Assembly (NCBI GenBank): GCA_902591665.1
Contig: CACJBO010000001.1
Span: 263,085-304,590 of the forward strand
Direction of reading: 5' to 3'
From: an uncultured SAR86 cluster bacterium
Lineage (GTDB): Bacteria > Pseudomonadota > Gammaproteobacteria > Magnimaribacterales > D2472
DNA: 41,506 bases
The notes under the pieces are model-generated. The model had not been told where the DNA came from and did no database searches. It saw only the letters and a list, made by a program, of their open reading frames with translations. Shown here piece by piece: positions 35,638 to 41,506 of the stretch (positions within the stretch are counted from its first letter, which is position 1; the number at the start of each line of letters is the position of its first letter). The position numbers were made by a program, and so were the translations under genes.

Positions 35638-36873
35638 TTATCTCAACTCGTTATAGAAGCCAAATATTTTAGAAGAATCTGCATCATTTTTTTCATTCAT
35701 TCTTGCAATCAATGACCCTCTGAGAGAGTCATCATTTTTTTGAAAATCAGTCCACCATTTCCCCAATCCATTTTTATCAGATGATGCCTTTTCTCTTACA
35801 AGAAGAAAATCATATGCTGCTCTAAATCGCGGGTGTCGAATTGTCTTATATGGCTGACTTTTTATTCTGCTATGAAGTTTAAGCTGAAGAACCCATATGT
35901 CCTTTATATAACTGTTAAATTTTCTTGGTACAGCGGTAAGTTTTTGCTGTTCCCTGAGAACCCCATCCATAGATCTAAAGAACTTTCTGATATTAATTTC
36001 ATTATTTTTTGTACATCTAGAAATTAATGTTGGCCATAATAAAGCAGCTAATAAGAATCCAGGGGTAACAGATTGGTCATTTTTTATTCTATCATCTGTA
36101 TTTCTAAGGGCTTGGAGCATGACATTGTGTGAAAACTCATTTTTATTTGGATTAGATAAAACTAAGTACTTGTTTAAATTAAATGAACATAATTTGTTAA
36201 AGTTCTTTTCTCCCATACCCCCTAAGAATATCTTACAAAATTCATCAAATAGCCTAGCATTTGATATGCTTGATAATAAATGACCTTTATCATATATGGC
36301 ATTTTTTACTTGGTTGTCTATTTTAAAACCAAGCTTATTACTAAACCTTATAGCTCTTAAACTTCTTACCGGGTCTTCCTCGAACCTTAATTGAGGGTCT
36401 CCAATAGAGACAATAATTTTTTTATGAATATGACCTAATCCATTATTTCTATCTTCTATTTTTTTTGTAATAGGGCAGTAATAAAGTGCATTTACTGTAA
36501 AGTCTCTTCTGTAGCAGTCTTGCTCTAAAGTACCCCAAACATTATCTCTAAGGATTTTACCGCTTTCATCTTTAATTAAGCTTGATTCATCTTCAGCACC
36601 ATTCTTTCCAGATCTGAATGTTGCAACTTCAAGAAGTTCAGATCTATTGAATACATGCACAAGCTTAAAACGCCTACCAATAATTCTTGAAGCTTTGAAA
36701 ATCTTTCGAACCTCTTCCGGAGTAGCATCTGTTGCTATATCAAAGTCTTTTGGCTCTATCCCAGACAAAGCATCTCTAACACAACCTCCAACTAGATATG
36801 CTTGAAAATTATTTTTTTGTAATTCTGTTATAACAGATATAGCAAATTTGCTTATTTTTGTGTTATCGATCAA
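35638..36873 (-). CDS. pcnB: Poly(A) polymerase I
   Basis: PcnB polyadenylates RNA 3' ends, promoting decay. In the 411-residue product the nucleotidyltransferase core shows G-G-C-V-R-D-A-L (about 29-36), the catalytic D-F-D-I-A-T-D-A (43-50), R-R-D-F-T-V-N-A-L, and E-D-P-V-R-S-L-R-A-I-R-F-S, which favours PcnB over a CCA-adding enzyme. The C-terminal region is shorter than in E. coli. No ATG or GTG is available; the TTG at 36873 is the likely start. E. coli pcnB also uses a weak non-AUG start, so low translation may be conserved. It follows dksA after 25 bases. Confidence 0.92.
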   Translation of the reverse strand: MIDNTKISKFAISVITELQKNNFQAYLVGGCVRDALSGIEPKDFDIATDATPEEVRKIFKASRIIGRRFKLVHVFNRSELLEVATFRSGKNGAEDESSLIKDESGKILRDNVWGTLEQDCYRRDFTVNALYYCPITKKIEDRNNGLGHIHKKIIVSIGDPQLRFEEDPVRSLRAIRFSNKLGFKIDNQVKNAIYDKGHLLSSISNARLFDEFCKIFLGGMGEKNFNKLCSFNLNKYLVLSNPNKNEFSHNVMLQALRNTDDRIKNDQSVTPGFLLAALLWPTLISRCTKNNEINIRKFFRSMDGVLREQQKLTAVPRKFNSYIKDIWVLQLKLHSRIKSQPYKTIRHPRFRAAYDFLLVREKASSDKNGLGKWWTDFQKNDDSLRGSLIARMNEKNDADSSKIFGFYNELR

Positions 36874-36898
36874 ATTTTTTCACATGGGTTAAAGAACA

Positions 36899-37462
36899 TT
36901 AACCGTTTAATTGCTTCTCTTTAATTTCATCAAGAGTTTTACAATGAATGCAATGTGTAGCTGTGGGTCTTGCTTCTAGTCTCTTAATTCCTATTTCATC
37001 ACCACAAGCATCACACCAGCCATAGTCATCTTGTTTAATTTTTTCTAAAGATACGGCTATCTTGCTAATTAGTTTTCTTTCTCTATCTCTAGTTCTTAAT
37101 TCAAAAGCAAACTCCTCTTCTTGAGAAGCTCTGTCAACAGGATCTGCATATGTCTCGCCTTTAGTTTTAAGATGATCAAAAGTTTTTTGCATCTCATCTA
37201 TAAGGTGCTCTTTCCATAAAAGCAATACTGCTACAAAATGTCTTTTCATAGCTGCGCTCATATATTTTTCATTCTTCTTTGATTTATATGGAGCAATCTT
37301 AGATTTATTATTGGCAATCTTTTGAGGTGCTTTTTTTGCTACAGTTTTTTTTGTAACAGTCTTTTTTACCACCTTCTTTGCTGGAGCTTTTTTTGCTACA
37401 GTTTTTTTAGTAGTGGTTTTTTTAACTGTTTTTTTTGTAGTAGCTGATTTAGTTTTTGCCAT
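36899..37462 (-). CDS. dksA: RNA polymerase-binding transcription factor DksA with lysine-rich N-terminal tail
   Basis: DksA binds the RNA polymerase secondary channel and works with ppGpp in stringent control. Residues 65-187 match E. coli DksA: coiled coil with the tip motif D107-P-V-D110-R-A112, then the four-cysteine zinc finger (C150, C153, C171, C174) and E-I-K-E-K-Q-L-N-G at the end. In front is an extra tail of about 60 residues with 19 lysines in the first 48, plus T, A, V and P, and a 10-residue unit (T-K-K-T-V-A-K-K-A-P) repeated at 18-27 and 37-46. It resembles histone H1 or AlgP tails and could bind DNA or RNA. The start ATG heads this unbroken frame. Confidence 0.94.
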   Translation of the reverse strand: MAKTKSATTKKTVKKTTTKKTVAKKAPAKKVVKKTVTKKTVAKKAPQKIANNKSKIAPYKSKKNEKYMSAAMKRHFVAVLLLWKEHLIDEMQKTFDHLKTKGETYADPVDRASQEEEFAFELRTRDRERKLISKIAVSLEKIKQDDYGWCDACGDEIGIKRLEARPTATHCIHCKTLDEIKEKQLNG

Positions 37463-37521
37463 TAATTTCGATTTAATAAGAATTTTAGGGTGGAAAAAAT
37501 ATCAGAAACCGGCTAAATAAG

Positions 37522-38523
37522 CTAGCTTTTTCTTAATTTATTTGCAACTTCAGCATATCCATCAGCATTTAATCTGGGTCCAAAGGTTTCAACAATTTTA
37601 GATGATGCAAAGTTACTAAATTCTGCACAAGCCTGTATATCAAAGTTTTGAAGATATGCATGCATAAATGATCCGGCAAACATATCACCAGCTCCATTAG
37701 TATCTACTGGTGTTATTTTCTCAGCATCTGCATGTATTTCAGCACCATCTTTCACAACAACGCTTCCTTCTGCTCCTTTTGTAATTGCAGTCATATATGC
37801 TTTAGATTTGAAGAACTCTACAGCTTCCATAACATCATTAGCATCAGAGAAGGCTATAGCTTCATCATCATTACAAAAAATCATATCAATACCATAAGAC
37901 TCAATTTGCTTAAATTTATCTTTAAAACCATGAACAATACCAGCATCAGATAAGGATAGGGCTTTAATAGTATCTTTCCCTTTAAGATGCTCTAAGACAG
38001 ATATAACAGCATTAAAATTATCATCGCTAGTTACCATGTACCCTTCGATATAAAATATCTTAGAATTTTCAACAACTTCATAATCAATGTCAGAAGAACC
38101 TAAAAATGCACTTACGCCTAGCATGCTACTCATAGTCCTTTTAGCATCTGGCGTAACTAATATTAAACATTTTCCGGTAGGCATATCAGAATTTTCTGAA
38201 CTGACACCTATATGATCTACTCCGGCAGATCGCAGGCTTTCAAGATAATTTCTGCCATCCTCATCGTCTGCAACACGACAAACATGATGACACTTTGATC
38301 CATAGTTTGCAGCCGCAACCAATGAATTCGTAGCAGATCCACCACAGTCTGAGACGGATTCTGCGCCCATGCTTATCAATTTTTCTATAATCGGAGCTTG
38401 ATCTTCTGCAGATGCGAGAGTCATTGAATCTGCTTCAAGTCCAACACTTGATAAAAATTCATGACTAACTTTATATTGTGTATCTACAAGGGCATTTCCA
38501 AGCGCGCTAATGTCATATTTCAT
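37522..38523 (-). CDS. PfkB-family carbohydrate/adenosine kinase
   Basis: A 333-residue ribokinase-fold kinase. N-terminal A-L-G-N-A-L-V-D and C-G-G-S-A-T-N-S (60-67) are the substrate-side motifs, and D-T-N-G-A-G-D at 274-280 is the PfkB signature with D280 as catalytic base. Proteins of this type are usually labelled adenosine kinase in proteobacteria; specificity is not certain from sequence. The ATG overlaps the hemL stop by four bases. The 59-base gap to dksA probably contains the dksA promoter. Confidence 0.88.
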   Translation of the reverse strand: MKYDISALGNALVDTQYKVSHEFLSSVGLEADSMTLASAEDQAPIIEKLISMGAESVSDCGGSATNSLVAAANYGSKCHHVCRVADDEDGRNYLESLRSAGVDHIGVSSENSDMPTGKCLILVTPDAKRTMSSMLGVSAFLGSSDIDYEVVENSKIFYIEGYMVTSDDNFNAVISVLEHLKGKDTIKALSLSDAGIVHGFKDKFKQIESYGIDMIFCNDDEAIAFSDANDVMEAVEFFKSKAYMTAITKGAEGSVVVKDGAEIHADAEKITPVDTNGAGDMFAGSFMHAYLQNFDIQACAEFSNFASSKIVETFGPRLNADGYAEVANKLRKS

Positions 38524-39818
38524 TTGTTAATTTCTCCGGTTTTAACTATTTTGTTTATAACTTCAAGGGTTTTATCAATTTCTGCATCTCCATGTGTGGC
38601 AGAAATAAATCCGGCCTCATATTTTGAAGGTGCGAAGTATATTCCATTTCCTATACAAGCATTAATAAAAGATGAGAACATTTCATCATTCGTTTTAGAT
38701 ACATCGTCAATATTGTTTGGCAGCTTTTCAGAAAAAAAGAAGCCGAACATACCTCCAATTTGATTCGTAGAGATAGGAATTCCAGAAGAAGTCATAATCT
38801 CTTTCATCTGATCAAGCATCAGCTTTGCTTTTTCTTCCAATACTTTATATGGATTTTGAGCAATCAATAGATTAAGTAAAGTTGCTCCAGCTGCCATTGC
38901 TAGTGGGTTTCCAGAAAGAGTGCCAGCCTGATATACGGGGCCTTCTGGCGCAAGATAATTCATAATTTCTTTTTTACCGCCAAATGCTCCTACTGGGAGA
39001 CCGCCACCAATTACCTTCCCTAAAGCAGTTAAATCGGGTTTGATGTTATAGATTTCTTGAGCGCCACCTAGAGACACTCTAAAACCGCTCATAACCTCAT
39101 CAAATATCAATAAGGAATTATTTGATTCTGTATATGTTCTTATTGTTTGTAAAAATTTTTTTGTTCCTGGAACAAAGCCCATATTTCCAGCAATTGGCTC
39201 GACGATCACTGTAGCAAGATCATCTTTTACAGAATTAAAAATTTCTATAAAAGCTTCGGTATCATTATAAGGACAAGTAATAGTATGTTTTGCAAGATCT
39301 TCTGGGATTCCTGGTGAATCTGGTAAACCAAAGGTAGAAACACCAGATCCTGCTTTTATTAGAAGAGAGTCAACATGACCATGATAGCAACCATCAAATT
39401 TAATTATCTTATTTCTGTTAGTAAATCCTCTTGCCAATCTAATAGCGCTCATCGTAGCTTCGGTTCCTGAATTCACCATTCTTATTTTTTCTATACTTGG
39501 TACGCTTTTAATTATGAGCGAAGCTACATCAGACTCTAAACTGGTTGGTGCTCCATAGCTAGTGCCTAGCTCTGCCTGTTTCTTAATTGCATTGACAATA
39601 TCAGGGTGTGAATGGCCCAGAATCATGGGGCCCCAAGAACCAATATAATCCACGTACCTATTTCCGTCTGCATCATAAAGATATGGCCCTTCTGCTTTTT
39701 TAAAAAAGATAGGATTCCCATTAATGTTTTTGAAAGCACGCACAGGAGAATTAACTCCTCCAGGCATAAGAGTCTTAGCTTGATTGAATAGGGTTATAGA
39801 TTTTTCTATGTTGTTCAA
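38520..39818 (-). CDS. hemL: Glutamate-1-semialdehyde 2,1-aminomutase
   Basis: HemL makes 5-aminolevulinate in the C5 pathway of haem synthesis. The 432-residue PLP enzyme shows P-G-G-V-N-S-P-V-R-A-F at the start, M-V-N-S-G-T-E-A-T-M-S-A-I-R-L-A-R-G, C-Y-H-G-H, I-F-D-E-V-M-S-G-F-R, and the PLP lysine in L-G-K-V-I-G-G-G. It is close to the E. coli protein along its whole length. The start is TTG at 39818; no ATG precedes the conserved region. It sits between hemG (54 bases upstream) and the PfkB kinase (4-base overlap). Confidence 0.97.
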   Translation of the reverse strand: MNNIEKSITLFNQAKTLMPGGVNSPVRAFKNINGNPIFFKKAEGPYLYDADGNRYVDYIGSWGPMILGHSHPDIVNAIKKQAELGTSYGAPTSLESDVASLIIKSVPSIEKIRMVNSGTEATMSAIRLARGFTNRNKIIKFDGCYHGHVDSLLIKAGSGVSTFGLPDSPGIPEDLAKHTITCPYNDTEAFIEIFNSVKDDLATVIVEPIAGNMGFVPGTKKFLQTIRTYTESNNSLLIFDEVMSGFRVSLGGAQEIYNIKPDLTALGKVIGGGLPVGAFGGKKEIMNYLAPEGPVYQAGTLSGNPLAMAAGATLLNLLIAQNPYKVLEEKAKLMLDQMKEIMTSSGIPISTNQIGGMFGFFFSEKLPNNIDDVSKTNDEMFSSFINACIGNGIYFAPSKYEAGFISATHGDAEIDKTLEVINKIVKTGEINK

Positions 39819-39872
39819 AATAATTTTATTGGTTTTTAGAATTAATATATCTTATCAAGGATTATATCTTTT

Positions 39873-40394
39873 TTATGTAATTAACTCTTTAGCAAAAGAG
39901 TCAACTTTATCCCAATCAGTAAATTCATATGTATTTTTAGTATCCGTTGGGCCTTTGGTAACCCACATAATGAATCTAATCATGTGCTTATCAATCAAAT
40001 TATATTTTGGGTAATCAATCTTGCCTGCAAAAACTGCTAAATTCTTTGGAACCCATGCAGTTTTTAATAGAAATTTTTGTACATATGGGTTGGTTTCAGC
40101 AGTATTTTTTTCTGCCTTTCTGGCTACTACATTTACTGAAAAAAAAGCGTTATCTTTTTTTTCAAGCTCAATAAGATTTGAATCTATAAAGTTGAAAAGT
40201 TCTTTTTTATGCTTGCCATATCTAATACTTGCACCAATTATAATCCTATCAAATTTTTTTAGATCATCCTCTGTAACTTCTTTAATGGGCATAATATTTG
40301 AGTAAAAATCATTACCTAGACAATCTTGTATTCTAGAACAGATTTTTTTTGTTTGACCATCGGTAGAAGAGTAAACGATTAGAGTTGATTTCAT
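39873..40394 (-). CDS. hemG: Protoporphyrinogen oxidase HemG (flavodoxin type, quinone-dependent)
   Basis: HemG oxidises protoporphyrinogen IX to protoporphyrin IX and passes electrons to quinone. The 173-residue flavodoxin-like protein has the FMN loop Y-S-S-T-D-G-Q-T near 8-15, I-I-I-G-A-S-I-R-Y-G-K, F-F-S-V-N-V-V-A-R-K-x-E-K, and the long-chain insertion with F-A-G-K-I-D-Y-P-K-Y that separates HemG from flavodoxins. The sequence follows E. coli HemG closely. The pairing with hemL supplies early and late steps of haem synthesis. Confidence 0.95.
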   Translation of the reverse strand: MKSTLIVYSSTDGQTKKICSRIQDCLGNDFYSNIMPIKEVTEDDLKKFDRIIIGASIRYGKHKKELFNFIDSNLIELEKKDNAFFSVNVVARKAEKNTAETNPYVQKFLLKTAWVPKNLAVFAGKIDYPKYNLIDKHMIRFIMWVTKGPTDTKNTYEFTDWDKVDSFAKELIT

Positions 40395-40419
40395 TTAAAT
40401 TAGGTATGTATTTTTATTA

Positions 40420-40443
40420 ATATCAATCATTTTATCTTGATAT
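40420..40443. promoter_or_regulatory. Inverted repeat between hemG and the secreted-protein gene
   Basis: ATATCAA and TTGATAT, 7-base perfect arms separated by 10 bases, lie in the 103-base divergent gap, 26 bases before the hemG start. Arm centres are about 17 bases apart, suiting a dimeric regulator on either gene. The high A+T content of the gap makes chance repeats more likely. Confidence 0.3.
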
Positions 40444-40497
40444 TTATATTAATTAATACCTCCTCCAAATTTTTTTAATATGTAGTATATTTATAAT

Positions 40498-41055
40498 ATG
40501 TATAAGTACTTAATAATATTTGGCTTGTTTTGCTCTAATATCTTATATGCGCAATCATCACCAGACCAATGTGCAGATATTGAATCTAACGCAGATAGGC
40601 TTGCCTGTTATGACAGCTTTTTCGTGTTAGAAACAGAGTCTGTGATTAATATAAATGAATCAGCTGAAACTAACGACCCTGTAAATAAAAAAGATGAAGA
40701 AATCCTGAGTTTTGATGAGAAAAATAAATTAAAAAAAGGTAAACAAAAAGATAAATCTAATGAGAAAACATTTGGCCTATCTTTCAAACAGTTAAGAATG
40801 GCCAACTTAATTCCAGAGAAAGAAGAAACAAAAATATTTACCACTATAACCAAAGCTACAAAACAACTTACTAAAAAAATTGTATTTAGACTTGAAAATG
40901 GTCATGTATGGGAGTCTGAATCGTCAGTTCCAAATAGTAAAGCAGGACAATTTAAAAAAGGTACTAAAGTTGAACTAGAGGTAAGTAGAATGGGTGGTTT
41001 TTGGATGGTTAATAGATCAAACAACATTAGAATTAAAGTTACTAGGGTGAAATAA
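40498..41055 (+). CDS. Exported protein of unknown function
   Basis: A 185-residue product with a Sec signal peptide (M-Y-K-Y-L-I-I-F-G-L, cleavage near L-Y-A-Q). The mature part starts with C-A-D-I-E-S-N-A-D-R-L-A-C-Y-D, a two-cysteine motif common at the start of small gammaproteobacterial periplasmic proteins. A lysine/glutamate-rich low-complexity stretch spans about 60-95. The C-terminal domain (about 125-185) is predicted beta: I-V-F-R-L-E-N-G-H-V-W-E, then G-T-K-V-E-L-E-V-S-R-M-G-G-F-W. I cannot assign a function. It ends one base before erpA and probably shares its transcript. Confidence 0.75.
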   Translation: MYKYLIIFGLFCSNILYAQSSPDQCADIESNADRLACYDSFFVLETESVININESAETNDPVNKKDEEILSFDEKNKLKKGKQKDKSNEKTFGLSFKQLRMANLIPEKEETKIFTTITKATKQLTKKIVFRLENGHVWESESSVPNSKAGQFKKGTKVELEVSRMGGFWMVNRSNNIRIKVTRVK

Positions 41056-41056
41056 T

Positions 41057-41389
41057 ATGCAAACTTCTAACTCAATAACTTTAACCGATTCAGCCTCAAA
41101 AAGAATTATGGGCGTATTGAATAAAGATAAATCATCAAAGTTTAGAGTTTATGTTACCGGAGGCGGTTGTTCCGGCTTTCAGTACGGTTTTAAATTTGAT
41201 GATGATGAAGCTTTTGATGATGATGTAATTGATTTTGGAAGTTTTAAGGTATTAATTGATTCAATGTCTTATCCGTATTTATTTGGATCAACTTTAGACT
41301 TTGTAGAAGATTTATCTGGTGCAAAATTTGTTATAAATAACCCTAATGCTAAAACAACTTGTGGATGTGGAGAGTCCTTTACGGTATAG
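41057..41389 (+). CDS. erpA: Iron-sulfur cluster insertion protein ErpA
   Basis: ErpA is an A-type carrier that delivers [Fe-S] clusters to apoproteins, including isoprenoid enzymes. The 110-residue product has the three ligand cysteines: C38 in V-T-G-G-G-C-S-G-F-Q-Y, and C102/C104 in T-T-C-G-C-G-E-S-F. The S-G-F-Q-Y segment and the length favour ErpA over IscA or SufA. It overlaps the convergent anmK end by 11 bases; erpA and anmK are neighbours in other gammaproteobacteria. Confidence 0.94.
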   Translation: MQTSNSITLTDSASKRIMGVLNKDKSSKFRVYVTGGGCSGFQYGFKFDDDEAFDDDVIDFGSFKVLIDSMSYPYLFGSTLDFVEDLSGAKFVINNPNAKTTCGCGESFTV

Positions 41390-41506
41390 CTTTAGTTATC
41401 GATCCAAGCAAACCCTTATTGAATTTATCTTTTCCTAATTGAACTTTCATGACCTGATTATTTATTCTTTTGTATCCCATCCAGGCAAAAGCCATAGACT
41501 CAATTG
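41379..41506 (-). CDS. anmK: Anhydro-N-acetylmuramic acid kinase, C-terminal fragment
   Basis: The window ends inside this gene; only the last 41 or so codons are present, with the TAA stop at 41381-41379. The peptide contains I-E-S-M-A-F-A-W-M-G-Y-K-R and ends V-Q-L-G-K-D-K-F-N-K-G-L-L-G-S-I-T-K-A-I-P. This matches the C-terminal E-A-M-x-F-A-W-L-A and L-G-A-x-x-P pattern of AnmK, which phosphorylates 1,6-anhydro-MurNAc in peptidoglycan recycling. The erpA-anmK adjacency supports the call. Confidence 0.82.
   Translation of the reverse strand, partial: IESMAFAWMGYKRINNQVMKVQLGKDKFNKGLLGSITKAIP

Noticed and set aside
37522..37540. Possible terminator after the PfkB kinase (GCTA/TAGC around 37510-37525)
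   Set aside because: The stem is only four base pairs with a seven-base loop; too weak to call.
40464..40497. CCTCCTCC stretch and TATATT/TATAAT just before the ATG at 40498, suggesting a leaderless gene
   Set aside because: No -35 box at proper spacing; AT-rich sequence gives such matches by chance, so no promoter is called.
1..41506. tRNA genes, CRISPR arrays, insertion sequences and prophage genes
   Set aside because: All gaps were inspected by eye; none is large enough or has cloverleaf, spacer-repeat or terminal-inverted-repeat structure.

Overview
The window is a gene-dense, AT-rich (by eye about one third G+C) stretch of a bacterial chromosome. Protein families and gene orders are gammaproteobacterial: ubiE-ubiJ-ubiB-tatABC, miaB-ybeZ-ybeY-ybeX-lnt, zapA-6S RNA-fau, pepP-ubiH, nnrD-tsaE-amidase, dksA-pcnB, erpA beside anmK, and a HemG-type protoporphyrinogen oxidase. 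The strong A/T codon bias, almost absent intergenic space, many TTG starts, and a DUF5916 outer-membrane protein suggest a streamlined marine lineage such as SAR86. That placement is inference from gene content; no phylogeny was run.

Layout. 1-4.8 kb (minus): a coupled run rsgA-ubiE-ubiJ-ubiB-tatA-tatB-tatC plus the start of a PhyH-like dioxygenase, combining ribosome assembly, ubiquinone synthesis and Tat export. 4.8-11.3 kb: orn and a DUF1820 gene, then the plus-strand operon miaB-ybeZ-ybeY-ybeX-lnt-L,D-transpeptidase (tRNA modification, rRNA maturation, lipoprotein acylation, peptidoglycan). 11.35-13.5 kb (minus): a fatty-acid beta-oxidation multifunctional enzyme. 13.5-13.86 kb: the largest stretch without a recognised gene; it holds a candidate structured small RNA with its own promoter and terminator, and a 28-codon hydrophobic ORF. 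13.86-20.2 kb: a periplasmic glutathione peroxidase-like protein, rpiA, ilvA, a large DUF5916 beta-barrel protein, fau, 6S RNA, zapA and a ZapB-like coiled coil. 20.2-26.2 kb: pepP-ubiH, rpmB, sixA-dut, rpmE2 and priA. 26.2-31 kb (minus): an alpha/beta hydrolase, a membrane-anchored paraoxonase-like beta-propeller, nnrD, tsaE and a cell-wall amidase. 31-32.7 kb: a NUDT19-like Nudix hydrolase and a LACTB2-like metallo-beta-lactamase-fold protein. 32.6-40.4 kb (minus): hemG, hemL, a PfkB-family kinase, dksA, pcnB, a deoxynucleoside kinase, acsA and a small lipoprotein. 40.5 kb to the end: a secreted protein of unknown function, erpA, and the 3' end of anmK.

Nearly everything is housekeeping. 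No insertion sequence, prophage, CRISPR array, tRNA or rRNA was seen. The most unusual items are the small RNA/leader plus micro-ORF at 13.65-13.84 kb, a DksA carrying a histone-H1-like lysine-rich tail, the membrane-tethered paraoxonase homologue that keeps the expected calcium and histidine residues, and convergent gene ends that abut or share stop codons almost throughout.
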